Shown here: in pieces, positions 47,495-56,225 of the stretch
Layout: the number at the start of each line of letters is the position of its first letter
How positions within the stretch are numbered: position 1 is the stretch's first letter
Source: Bacteroidales bacterium
Lineage (GTDB): Bacteria; Bacteroidota; Bacteroidia; Bacteroidales; VadinHA17
Length of the DNA stretch: 64,000 nt
Direction: 5' to 3'
Assembly: GCA_022865305.1 (NCBI GenBank)
Contig: JALHSP010000062.1
Coordinates: forward strand, 209,522 to 273,521
The notes under the pieces: generated by a model
Seen by the model: the letters and a program-made list of their open reading frames with translations, nothing else
What the model was told of the DNA's origin: nothing
The model's database searches: none
Position numbers and translations under genes: made by a program

Positions 47495-48754
47495 ATGAGA
47501 AAAGTACGAATTATGCCAACCTGTTATCCGAAATTTTACCTTGTACTGTTGTTAATTCTTTCTTCTCCTGGTTCTTATTGTCAGCAAAAGATCAATGGTT
47601 TATTATATTCTGATAATAAACCCGTCTCCATAACAATAAAAGATGGAAAAATAACCGCTGTTAAAAGGATAAAGAAGCTTCCTGAGGGAGATCCCGCTCT
47701 GTTTGTTGCACCCGGTCTGATTGACAACCAGGTAAACGGATTTGCCGGTGTCTCTTTTACTTTCGGGGGAGACGAGCTTACAGCAGAAGGCGTGAAAAAA
47801 GCTACTGAGGCATTATGGAAAACAGGTGTAACTACCTATCTTCCAACGCTTACCACAAACAGCAAAGAATTGCTGGAAAAGAATTTTACCGTCCTGGCAC
47901 AGATAAAGGATGACCCATCGTTGCTGGGCTCCATCCCGGGTTTCCATCTTGAAGGTCCCTATATTTCTCCTGTTGACGGATACAGGGGCGCCCATCCTTT
48001 GACACATGTCCGTAAACCCGACTGGAATGAGTTCCTCGAACTTAATGAAGCATCAGGGAAAAATATTCTTCAGGTCACAGTAGCCCCTGAGGTGGAGGGA
48101 GCTCTCGATTTCATTTCGAAGTGCAGGGAAAACGGGATTGTTGTGGCACTTGGCCACCATAATGCTTCTGCTGAAACAGTATCTGCGGCAATTGACCGCG
48201 GCGCACGTATTGCAACTCACCTCGGCAACGGTTGTGCCAATATGATAAACCGTCATGTGAACCCGTTATGGCCGCAGCTGGCAGATGACCGCCTCATGAT
48301 AAGCATTATCGGTGACGGTTTTCACCTGAATCCTGAAGAGATCAGGGTCTTTTACAAAGTCAAGGGGACTGACAGAACCATCATAACATCAGATGTTACC
48401 AGCTATGCCTCATTGCCACCCGGTAAGTTTGTAAATAGTGAAGGCGATACCATTGAACTCACACCGGAAGGTATGATCAGATATCCTGCCCAGAATGTAC
48501 TGGCCGGATCTGCATCACCTGTCAGGAAAGGAGTGTATAATGTAATGAAGGTTACAGGATGCTCCCTGGCAGAGGCTATTCAAATGACAAGCGCTAATCC
48601 CGCCCATCTGTACGGACTTAATGACAGAGGGGAGATAGCGATCGGAAAGCGTGCTGACCTGATCCTGTTTCAGATCCGTGATAATGAGTTGTTTATTATG
48701 AAAACATTTGTCAACGGACGGCTTGTTTATGAATACACGGAGGATCGTAAATAA
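47495..48754 (+). CDS. Secreted NagA-like amidohydrolase
   Basis: This 419-residue protein aligns with N-acetylglucosamine-6-phosphate deacetylase: PGLIDNQVNGFAGVSF, the metal Glu in HLEGPYISP, metal His in LGHHNAS and THLGNGCAN, IGDGFHL and the Asp in ITSDVTS. It carries a clear N-terminal signal (LVLLLILSSPGSYCQ). The start may be either Met1 or Met7 (47513). A phosphorylated sugar would not be expected outside the cytosol, so an N-acyl or other deacylation of a non-phosphorylated sugar is more likely. It precedes a Gfo/Idh/MocA gene by 56 bp. Confidence 0.8.
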   Translation: MRKVRIMPTCYPKFYLVLLLILSSPGSYCQQKINGLLYSDNKPVSITIKDGKITAVKRIKKLPEGDPALFVAPGLIDNQVNGFAGVSFTFGGDELTAEGVKKATEALWKTGVTTYLPTLTTNSKELLEKNFTVLAQIKDDPSLLGSIPGFHLEGPYISPVDGYRGAHPLTHVRKPDWNEFLELNEASGKNILQVTVAPEVEGALDFISKCRENGIVVALGHHNASAETVSAAIDRGARIATHLGNGCANMINRHVNPLWPQLADDRLMISIIGDGFHLNPEEIRVFYKVKGTDRTIITSDVTSYASLPPGKFVNSEGDTIELTPEGMIRYPAQNVLAGSASPVRKGVYNVMKVTGCSLAEAIQMTSANPAHLYGLNDRGEIAIGKRADLILFQIRDNELFIMKTFVNGRLVYEYTEDRK

Positions 48755-48810
48755 CTAAGAATTATAATAAAATATTTATCGTCAATTTGGTTTCTGTAAA
48801 TCCTGAGGAT

Positions 48811-50172
48811 ATGAAAACGACTACAATTTCCAGACGCGGATTTATAAACAAATCTGCTTTCGCTGCAGGAGGAGCAATGGTTGCTCCCGCTTATCTCAAA
48901 AATATGATCACCAACAGCCCCAACGAAAGGATTAATATTGCAGTTGCAGGTATAAGTGGTGACAGGAAGCTGGTACGGGGAATGATTTCAGGAAGAGGCA
49001 AAGTCCATATTAATACTTATGCTGAAATTCCAAACGTCACCATTAAGACAATTTGTGATGTAGATGAGCGTCTGTTCCCGGGAGTTACAGCGACTGTTGA
49101 AAAATTATTCGGATCAAGACCGGCAACAGAGGTTGATTTTCGTAAGCTATTGGATAATAAAGACATAGATGTTATTTCAATAGCTACACCCGATCACTGG
49201 CATGCCCTTATGACAATCTGGGCATGTCAGGCTGGAAAGGATATATATGTAGAAAAGCCTGTCTGTCATAATCTCTCTGAAGGACGCAAAATGGTTGAGG
49301 CAGCAAGAAAATACAACCGTATTATACAATCGGGAATTTGTTACAGGAGCAGTAAAGCGGTCAAAGAAGGAGTTAAGTTTGTTCATGATGGTAAACTGGG
49401 TAAAGTCTATATGGCCAAGGGTATTACTTACAGATACCGTGTTCCTATAGAACATGTACCCGACAGCCCTATCCCGGAGGGTGTACACTGGGATCTTTTC
49501 CTCGGACCTGCTCCCTACCGTCCGTTCAATGAGAACAGATATATCTATCAATGGCACTGGTTCTGGGATACTGGTACAACCGAGTTTGGAAACAACGGTA
49601 TTTACAGGATGGATACTATAAGGTGGGCTTTAAATAAAAAGACTCACCCGGTAAAGATCCATTGTGCAGGCGGGAAATTTGTCCGTGATGATGACCAGGA
49701 GGTCCCGAATATCATGATCGCAAATTATGAATATGATGATGGTACAATCATCCAGAATGAAGTGAGGAGTCTTTGTACCAATACGGAAGGTAAAGACGAT
49801 TCTTCTGACTGTTTCCTGTACAGCGACCAGGGATGGATGTCCTTCAGCGGAGACGGATATAAAACTTATTTCGGTACAAAAAATGAACCCGGACCAGCCA
49901 GGTCTGAAAATGATTTCCCTGTTGAAGAAAGAAGCAATGGGTGGAAGAATTTTATAGATTGCGTACGAAGCAGGCGCATGGAAGATCTTGACAATGACAT
50001 ATTGGAAGGGCACATGTCAGCAGCCCTGGGACATCTTGGGGTAATCTCTTACCGTACCGGCAGAAAATTAGTTTTTAATCCTGAAGCTGAAAAATTTGTT
50101 AAAGACCGGGAAGCAGATAAATTGCTTACCAGGAACTATCGAAAACCTTACGTGATACCAGTAAGTGTTTAG
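48811..50172 (+). CDS. Tat-exported Gfo/Idh/MocA oxidoreductase (copy A)
   Basis: The start is set at the ATG at 48811 to give a Tat leader (SRRGFINKSAFAAGGAM); the ORF-track TTG at 48787 is unlikely. The NAD(P) Rossmann start is INIAVAGISGDRK, followed by IATPDHWHALM, the EKPVCHN motif and GVHWDLFLGPAPYRPF. The C-terminal half carries HWFWDTGTTEFGNNG, probably the substrate site. The end LLTRNYRKPYVIP is shared with the copy at 58700. Exported members of this family oxidise glycosides, typically at C3, with a bound cofactor. Length (454) is normal. Confidence 0.85.
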   Translation: MKTTTISRRGFINKSAFAAGGAMVAPAYLKNMITNSPNERINIAVAGISGDRKLVRGMISGRGKVHINTYAEIPNVTIKTICDVDERLFPGVTATVEKLFGSRPATEVDFRKLLDNKDIDVISIATPDHWHALMTIWACQAGKDIYVEKPVCHNLSEGRKMVEAARKYNRIIQSGICYRSSKAVKEGVKFVHDGKLGKVYMAKGITYRYRVPIEHVPDSPIPEGVHWDLFLGPAPYRPFNENRYIYQWHWFWDTGTTEFGNNGIYRMDTIRWALNKKTHPVKIHCAGGKFVRDDDQEVPNIMIANYEYDDGTIIQNEVRSLCTNTEGKDDSSDCFLYSDQGWMSFSGDGYKTYFGTKNEPGPARSENDFPVEERSNGWKNFIDCVRSRRMEDLDNDILEGHMSAALGHLGVISYRTGRKLVFNPEAEKFVKDREADKLLTRNYRKPYVIPVSV

Positions 50173-50208
50173 TAAACTGCGCCCCACGCCCCACGCTCCA
50201 CGCCATTC

Positions 50209-50826
50209 TTATGATCCGCCTCTCAGCTTTTTAAGCTCATTGAAGTGTTCCATTGACATTTTTTCCCGGGCTTCCCTCGAAGTTTTCCGGTAAGCTTCAA
50301 ACTCATCTTTCAGGTCCTTTAATTCTTTTTTTAAGTTAGTGGTGACTGAGATATTTCTTTTGAATGCAAGAAATCCGAATACCAGCAGTGCGACTAATCC
50401 GGTAACAAGAAGCCACATTAAAGTATTATAAGTAATCTTATTAACCTCAAGACCAAATACCTTAATATTGTTTTTGGTCCTGGTTATTTCTTCTAACTGA
50501 CTTTGTGTAGAATCCAGGGATGCGTTAACAGAATCGATGGTGTAGTTTAGTTTGTTTTTGAGAATTTTAAGTCCAGCAATCTCAGTTTTGGCAGCTGAAA
50601 GAGTATCTAATGCATTTCTCTTGATCTTCTGGAACATGTCCTCCCTGATTGCCCTATATTCCTGATATATCCGGGTACGCTCCTCGAGATATTTCATCTG
50701 TTCTTTAAATGTATTCTTAATGAGTTCTTCCGGCATGGTTGTCTGTCCGATTCCTTTAGTGGACATCAATAATACCATTAATAGTATTAATACATATTTG
50801 ATTCCTGATGCGCTTATTTTCTTCAT
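50209..50826 (-). CDS. Coiled-coil membrane protein of unknown function
   Basis: This 205-residue protein has a signal-like N-terminal helix, then a charged helical region (about residues 40-130, RTRIYQEYRAIREDMFQKIKR) and a membrane helix (NTLMWLLVTGLVALLVFGFLAF, about 135-155). A coiled-coil tail (KKELKDLKDEFEAYRKTSREAREKM) follows. I do not recognise a function. Similar Bacteroidota proteins often carry a misleading RNA-methyltransferase name, for which I see no support. It is transcribed away from the flanking genes. Confidence 0.6.
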   Translation of the reverse strand: MKKISASGIKYVLILLMVLLMSTKGIGQTTMPEELIKNTFKEQMKYLEERTRIYQEYRAIREDMFQKIKRNALDTLSAAKTEIAGLKILKNKLNYTIDSVNASLDSTQSQLEEITRTKNNIKVFGLEVNKITYNTLMWLLVTGLVALLVFGFLAFKRNISVTTNLKKELKDLKDEFEAYRKTSREAREKMSMEHFNELKKLRGGS

Positions 50827-51023
50827 AGTTTAAAAATGAAAAAATGAATATTCCTTTAATAATTTTAAACGCATAAGTTAATTGAAAATTTTAATTCAAA
50901 AAAATGTAAATTTAAAAACCAGAACAGGATAAGGGATACTTATTGATTATCTTTAATTTAGCATCAGGCTGTATAGAATAAGTCTTAACCTTAATATGAT
51001 TAATATTTAATAAAAGTAGCTTC

Positions 51024-52163
51024 ATGAAGTCAATTTTCAGGATTCTCTTTACCGTAATTCCACTAGTTATTCTGACAAACAGAAGTGCTGATGCTCAGAA
51101 TGAACTTGATGTGATCAGGAATAACTGGCTTGAATACAGTGATGCAGCCAACTCACTTTATCACCATCTTACTTTGCAGGCTTTTAGCCTTCTGAAAGAA
51201 AGGGAAAATAGAATAAGTGTATTTAATACACTTATGGACTGGCAAAATAGACAAAACCATATTAGAGAAACCCTGGCAGATATCGTTGGATCTTTTCCTG
51301 AAAAAACTCCGCTAAATGCCAGGATCGGGATAACCGGCCGGTCGGGTGGAGGGACGCAATCAGCGTATATAGCTGCAATGGATGACAGGATTTATGCCGC
51401 TGCTCCGGAGAATTATATTACGAATTACACCAGGGTTATTCCTTATCTTTTATTCAAACCCGCGAAACCTGATAATAGATTTATGATCTACCTGCTCCCA
51501 TCGGGGAAAGCAGCTGAGGCTTCATCAGGAGGAGAAATTGAAGGATTTGTAAATAAGGGAATTACAGTACTGGCACCAGATCTTATCGGAACAGGAGAAA
51601 CAGGTACTGGTGCACTGCGGGGTGATGCATATTTTGAAGGTGTTTCGCATAATCTGTGGTACGCATCTATGCTGATTGGAAGAAGTATAGCAGGGATCCA
51701 TGCTGGTGACGTTGTCAGATTAGTAAGATTGCTGAAAAAGAATAATAATGAAGCTGAGATCACAGGTTTTGCCAGAAGAGAAATGACTCCTGTATTATTA
51801 CATTCAGCAGCATTTGAACCCGATATTGAAAATATAATACTTTCTGAGCCTTATTCATCATATAAAACCATTGTGATGAACAGGTTTTATGAACCTCATT
51901 TTATACTCAGCGCGGTCCCGGGCGCATTGAAGGAATATGATCTGCCTGATTTAGCCGGTTCTCTCGCACCCCGAAGGCTGTTCATCTCTGGAACAACTGA
52001 CGGAAATGGGAGCCTTACTGACTCTACAGGTATCGATGCGGATCTTTCGGTTATAAAGAATGCATTTCATATCAGGAAAGCAGACAATGAGTTGATGATA
52101 TTACCCAGGCAGTCAGAAGATAAAAGCTTAGATCAGTTAATGGAATGGATAAACAAAAAATAG
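51024..52163 (+). CDS. Internally deleted two-domain alpha/beta-hydrolase (acetyl-xylan-esterase-like)
   Basis: This 379-residue frame is open but looks rearranged. It has a signal peptide, then the N-terminal block of a long two-domain esterase (WQNRQNHIRETLADIVG, then PEKTPLNA). It jumps to the nucleophile elbow RIGITGRSGGGTQSAYIAA, then from YITNYTR to the second domain VIPYLLFKPAKP and VLAPDLIGTGE. Homologs as I recall them are about 700 residues, with about 140 residues between the first pair and about 200 between the second. Both losses keep the frame. The product would lack core strands of domain one, so it is probably nonfunctional despite the intact ORF. Confidence 0.65.
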   Translation: MKSIFRILFTVIPLVILTNRSADAQNELDVIRNNWLEYSDAANSLYHHLTLQAFSLLKERENRISVFNTLMDWQNRQNHIRETLADIVGSFPEKTPLNARIGITGRSGGGTQSAYIAAMDDRIYAAAPENYITNYTRVIPYLLFKPAKPDNRFMIYLLPSGKAAEASSGGEIEGFVNKGITVLAPDLIGTGETGTGALRGDAYFEGVSHNLWYASMLIGRSIAGIHAGDVVRLVRLLKKNNNEAEITGFARREMTPVLLHSAAFEPDIENIILSEPYSSYKTIVMNRFYEPHFILSAVPGALKEYDLPDLAGSLAPRRLFISGTTDGNGSLTDSTGIDADLSVIKNAFHIRKADNELMILPRQSEDKSLDQLMEWINKK

Positions 52164-52178
52164 CTATAGTTCCGGATC

Positions 52179-52910
52179 CTATTTAAGTGAAGCTTTCGAA
52201 AATGTATTCTCCGGGATTATCTCATCAAGCTTGATTGTCACAATAATAAACTGGGTGCCATCACCTGCCTTTAACATATCTTTATACACAATTTTCATTG
52301 GGAACCAGCGACCCTGGATCCTGGTTACCTCTGACAGTTGAGTCCTTTTCAGAAGCTTACCGCTTTTACCGTATAATTCTTCCCTGAGAGGGACATACCT
52401 CTCCTGGTCGACCCATATTTTTCGTACTTCATAGGCTTCACCTTCGGCCAGAGCATTTAGCTGCAGGACCCAGCATTTTCGATCCTGAACAGTATCTGAT
52501 GCAACCACTGAAGCACTATAATGACTTGTCAGGTCAGGATCTTCCATCATATCTTCATACGAGAGATCGGAACCCATCACCGACTGGCGGAGCATCTGCC
52601 CTGTTATCTGGATTATCCTGTCGGTAGAAGGGGAGAAGATCCAGAGTTTGTCCTCAACCTTCAGCATCTTTGTGCCTTTTTCCCGTGCGGGATTTGTGTA
52701 TTCTGTAAAAGCCCGGTCTTCACCTTCTGCCCAAGTTTTGAATTCTATTGTTCTGCTTCCCCTGGCTCCGTTTATAATCATTTTAGCTGTCATTATCCGT
52801 GTCCTGGCAGTCAGGTTCTTATCGATAAGATTAAGAATTTCTTTCCCTGATGGCTGGGAAAACAGAGGAGTTGTTAACAGGAAAATTATTAAGTAAATAT
52901 ATGTTTTCAT
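52179..52910 (-). CDS. LolA-like outer-membrane lipoprotein-sorting family protein
   Basis: This 243-residue periplasmic protein has a signal peptide (LLTTPLFSQ). The family start is visible as ILNLIDKNLTARTRIMTAKMII, with FKTWAEGEDRAFTEYTNPAREKGTKMLK and WIFSPSTDRIIQI following. These form the half-barrel that carries lipid or lipoprotein in LolA/LolB-like proteins. It lies immediately downstream of two FtsX-type permeases and so is probably the periplasmic carrier of that ABC system. The natural cargo cannot be read from sequence. Confidence 0.8.
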   Translation of the reverse strand: MKTYIYLIIFLLTTPLFSQPSGKEILNLIDKNLTARTRIMTAKMIINGARGSRTIEFKTWAEGEDRAFTEYTNPAREKGTKMLKVEDKLWIFSPSTDRIIQITGQMLRQSVMGSDLSYEDMMEDPDLTSHYSASVVASDTVQDRKCWVLQLNALAEGEAYEVRKIWVDQERYVPLREELYGKSGKLLKRTQLSEVTRIQGRWFPMKIVYKDMLKAGDGTQFIIVTIKLDEIIPENTFSKASLK

Positions 52911-52930
52911 AATCAGATACTTTTTCTCTT

Positions 52931-54208
52931 CTATTGTAATTGCAGCTCCTTGAAAAGCCGTGCTGTTTGCCTCTTATAAATGCCGATTCCTGAAAGCATT
53001 GTTCCCAGGACTGTGGCAATAATTCCGGGTATAAAACCGATATACCATGCTTCAGGAGTAATTCTTGTTCTGAATATCCCCGGCAATAACATTGTTGCAT
53101 TCTGCATGGCACTGCTGAAGTCAAGCCCTTTTTGCTGCATCAGGTACGAGAGTAATAAACCTATGGCTACACCGATAACTGATCCGGTTAATCCGACTGC
53201 TACAGATTCTGCTATCATTGATCCGTAGATATGACCTTTTTCTTCTCCCATTGCCAGTCTGAGTCCAACCTCCCCATACCTGCGCAATCCTCCAACCAGT
53301 CCTGCATTCCACAGGACAACAGACAGTACCAGTATAAAAATAAAGCTGACAATACCAACAACACCTGACATCATATCAATTAAGCCTCCAAGGTCATTCT
53401 GATCACGAAGTCTGATCATTACAGGGGCGAACTGATCATTTCCTGAAGAATTTTCATTATTGAAGGATGTCATCAGCTCTGTCGCTTTTGTATCATCATA
53501 GTAGTCGACAGCAGTGAAGCCAAGGATCTCGTTACAAGCATCCTCCATATCGAGAGCTTTTCTTGCATCAGAAATATCCATAATCACTGAACCTCTGTCG
53601 AGAGCGGCAATACCATACCTTATAGTACCTGCAACAGTGAAATTTACTATTGTCATTCCTCCGTACATTGTGGATCCGATAAAGGTAACCTTATCGTTCA
53701 TATTGATCCCGAGCTTCTCTGCAAATGAGTGGCTTACCAGGATTTCGCCGGCAACCGAAGGCAGTTTACCTTTAACAAGAATATTACTTAAGTTAAGCCT
53801 TTCTGCCTCACCGGAATCAGGATCAAATAAATCAATTCCAAATCCTGCGAAAGGTCCCTGGCTTTTTGTCTCACCGTTTTCATCAGGGACATCCAGCAGA
53901 CCCCCGAACTGAATCCTTTCAACCCATGAAGCAGTGGGATAATCTTTCTTCAGTTCACTTATAAGTGCCTGCGTCCCGGTAAGTGAAAGATCAATCGGGA
54001 TCTGGTCCATGCTTTCCCTGTAAGCCCTGGTAATGACTTTGACATGACCTGTAGCCAGTTTGGCGTTAAGATTAATGGAATCCCCAAGTACTCCGGTTAT
54101 CCATGTGGTCATCAGGACAGTCAGCATTACTCCGATTGCAACCACAATCAGCGGAAGCCTGCTCCTGTGCTTATCCCTCAGCAATCCCTTAATTAAAAAT
54201 TTTATCAT
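52931..54208 (-). CDS. FtsX-type ABC transporter permease B
   Basis: This 425-residue permease of the LolC/E-MacB type has an N-terminal helix (LPLIVVAIGVMLTVLMTTWITG). A large periplasmic domain follows (about residues 45-280) and three C-terminal helices (around IVSFIFILVLSVVLWNAG, AESVAVGLTGSVIGVAIGLL and WYIGFIPGIIATVLGTM). It overlaps permease A by 4 bp (ATGA), so the two are translationally coupled. It should form a heterodimer with it and be driven by the ATPase at 55390. Confidence 0.85.
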   Translation of the reverse strand: MIKFLIKGLLRDKHRSRLPLIVVAIGVMLTVLMTTWITGVLGDSINLNAKLATGHVKVITRAYRESMDQIPIDLSLTGTQALISELKKDYPTASWVERIQFGGLLDVPDENGETKSQGPFAGFGIDLFDPDSGEAERLNLSNILVKGKLPSVAGEILVSHSFAEKLGINMNDKVTFIGSTMYGGMTIVNFTVAGTIRYGIAALDRGSVIMDISDARKALDMEDACNEILGFTAVDYYDDTKATELMTSFNNENSSGNDQFAPVMIRLRDQNDLGGLIDMMSGVVGIVSFIFILVLSVVLWNAGLVGGLRRYGEVGLRLAMGEEKGHIYGSMIAESVAVGLTGSVIGVAIGLLLSYLMQQKGLDFSSAMQNATMLLPGIFRTRITPEAWYIGFIPGIIATVLGTMLSGIGIYKRQTARLFKELQLQ

Positions 54209-55380
54209 TGTACTTTCCCCCTTAATGCTTCTGTTGGTTTCATTCCGGCAATTTTCCTAGACGGGATATAACTTACAATTGTTGTTGTAACCAATATAAT
54301 AATAGTCATCGTAATAATTGTACCAAGGCTGTAGACCGGAAAGATCTTTTCAGCAATGGTAAGTCCATATCCTTCAGTAGCTTTAGGCATGGCGAATCCG
54401 TATTTCGCCACAAGGTACAGGAGAGGCATACCCCAGATTGCTCCTGCAACGACTGAGAGTATCGAATGCATGGCTCCTTCAATCGTAAAAAGCCGGACTA
54501 CCTGCCATCGGGTCATTCCAAGAGCTATATAAGTACCTATTTCCTTTTCCCTCCTGAATATAGAAAGAACCTGCGTATCAAATACTGCAAGAAGTGCAAG
54601 TGACAGCAGGATAATATAAAGCACCAATCCGCCAATGCTCTTTGATTTGATGATTGTATCTAATTCACTGAAAAGTATGTCGTGACCCTTGTAAATCCAT
54701 CCAGGAACCGTTGGTGCCGATGTAATACCCTGTTTGAGAATGATATAAGTGGCATTCCCATCGAGTCCGGTCATTTTCTGAAGCTTGTCAAGCGGTATCC
54801 ATATCTGGTTATTGTCAATACTTGCAACATTCGTATGGAATATACCGGCAATTCTTATTTCTGTGGCATCAAATGTTCCGTTAGCATCTCTCCATCTTAC
54901 TGTAACCATATCATTTTTGTTGAGTCTGGTGGCATTTGCCATCCTGTTGCCGATCAGCGCATTTATAACTAATGAATCACCTTTCATCAGGGAGGCAGGC
55001 AGCTTTACAATATTTTGTGAGGGATCGATACCTTTTAATAAGATGTTTCTCATTCTTCCTTCCGGATAGACTGAGGCTTGTGTAACGAGAACAGGTACGG
55101 CCTGGCCATCATTATAAAGTTTTTTCAGTTCAGAAGGAAGGGAACCGTGTCCGTCATTTAATGAGAGGGGATCATACGGATCATATAGATTATGCCAGTA
55201 CTCTCCGCCGCCGACTTCCCATTCAGTCATATCAATTTTAGCCTGCAGGTCCCATCCATGTATAATACCTGACTGGAAGACAATCATCACAAGCGCAAGT
55301 GAAAGTACAAAGACATTCAGCCATGTTCTCAGACCTGCGCCGATAAGATTTTTTAAAGCAAGTTTAAATGCGAGCATCAC
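54205..55380 (-). CDS. FtsX-type ABC transporter permease A
   Basis: This 391-residue LolC/E-MacB-like permease has one N-terminal helix (WLNVFVLSLALVMIVFQSG), a periplasmic domain with LQAKIDMTEWEVGGG, and three C-terminal helices (LVLYIILLSLALLAVF and others). The conserved loop FRREKEIGTYIALGMTRWQV contacts the ATPase. It starts 10 bp after the ATPase stop and overlaps permease B by 4 bp, so it is part of one operon. Confidence 0.85.
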   Translation of the reverse strand: MMLAFKLALKNLIGAGLRTWLNVFVLSLALVMIVFQSGIIHGWDLQAKIDMTEWEVGGGEYWHNLYDPYDPLSLNDGHGSLPSELKKLYNDGQAVPVLVTQASVYPEGRMRNILLKGIDPSQNIVKLPASLMKGDSLVINALIGNRMANATRLNKNDMVTVRWRDANGTFDATEIRIAGIFHTNVASIDNNQIWIPLDKLQKMTGLDGNATYIILKQGITSAPTVPGWIYKGHDILFSELDTIIKSKSIGGLVLYIILLSLALLAVFDTQVLSIFRREKEIGTYIALGMTRWQVVRLFTIEGAMHSILSVVAGAIWGMPLLYLVAKYGFAMPKATEGYGLTIAEKIFPVYSLGTIITMTIIILVTTTIVSYIPSRKIAGMKPTEALRGKVQ

Positions 55381-55389
55381 TCTTAAGTT

Positions 55390-56088
55390 TTATTGTTTAA
55401 TGTTTTCATCACGTGATACCTTGCCATCAATGAGGGTTATCTTCCTCTTCAGATGACTTATTACTTTGTCATCGTGTGTTGCAAAGATGAAAGTAGTCTT
55501 CAACTCCTTATTAAGTTTCTCCATAGTCTGCAGAATGTGATGTGAGTTATCAGCGTCAAGGTTGGCGGTCGGTTCATCTGCAAGAACGATTTCAGGCCGT
55601 TTTACCATTGCCCTTGCAATAGCGACCCTCTGACATTCACCACCTGAGAGTTGTGCGGGTTTTGATCTGACCTTGTCGGAAAGGCCTACCCATTCAAGTG
55701 CATCGAGTACAGCTTTTTTCCTTTCACCTGTGCTCATTTTGAGCAGTAACAGCGGAAATTCGGCATTCTCGAAAACAGTATAAACAGGTAAAAGGTTATA
55801 TGTTTGAAATATGAATCCCATATGCTTCCTCCTTATAAGGGCAGCCTGCCTGACAGAAAGGTCTTTGCTTGAGTTCCCTAGAACAGTAGCATCCCCATCG
55901 CTTGGATTATCAAGTAATCCTATGATATTCAGTAAGGTTGTTTTCCCTGAACCTGATGGTCCGACAACACCTGCAAATTCACCTTTAAAGAAGGTCAGGT
56001 TTATGCCATTCAGAGCAGTGAATTCACCTAATCCCATCGGGAATTTCTTTGTCAGGTTTTTTACGGAAATTATTTCTGCGTTATTCAT
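55390..56088 (-). CDS. LolD-like ABC transporter ATP-binding protein
   Basis: This 232-residue ATPase shows all motifs: Walker A GPSGSGKTT, the Q-loop FIFQTYNLLPVYT, signature LSGGECQRVAIARA, Walker B EIVLADEPTANLD and the switch His in FIFATHD. The type is LolD/MacB, which powers movement of lipoproteins or periplasmic substrates and not import. It is the first of four tightly spaced genes, with both permeases and the LolA-like gene downstream. A beta-barrel gene lies just upstream (138 bp). Confidence 0.93.
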   Translation of the reverse strand: MNNAEIISVKNLTKKFPMGLGEFTALNGINLTFFKGEFAGVVGPSGSGKTTLLNIIGLLDNPSDGDATVLGNSSKDLSVRQAALIRRKHMGFIFQTYNLLPVYTVFENAEFPLLLLKMSTGERKKAVLDALEWVGLSDKVRSKPAQLSGGECQRVAIARAMVKRPEIVLADEPTANLDADNSHHILQTMEKLNKELKTTFIFATHDDKVISHLKRKITLIDGKVSRDENIKQ

Positions 56089-56225
56089 CTGAATTATTTT
56101 GTAATAAAAATTTTATCGTTAATTACATGTTCCTGGTTGCTAGTTACTTGTTGCTTGTTTTTGGTTATCAGCTTTAAGATTACCGGACAAACCGGCAACC
56201 AGCAACCTATGTCTCTTTTTCTTAA
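56089..56225. repeat. Intergenic GGTTGCT/AGCAACC repeats
   Basis: Segments such as GGTTGCTAGTTACTTGTTGC are followed by CCGGCAACCAGCAACC, giving inverted GGTTGCT and AGCAACC motifs. It looks like a dispersed intergenic repeat family. No gene was found. Confidence 0.35.

Noticed and set aside
47495-48754. Dihydroorotase- or urease-like amidohydrolase
   Set aside because: The HxH motif is replaced by DNQVNG as in NagA, and HLEGP with LGHHNAS fits NagA.
50209-50826. tRNA (guanine-N1)-methyltransferase name sometimes attached to such proteins
   Set aside because: There is no methyltransferase motif; the protein is a coiled coil with a membrane helix.
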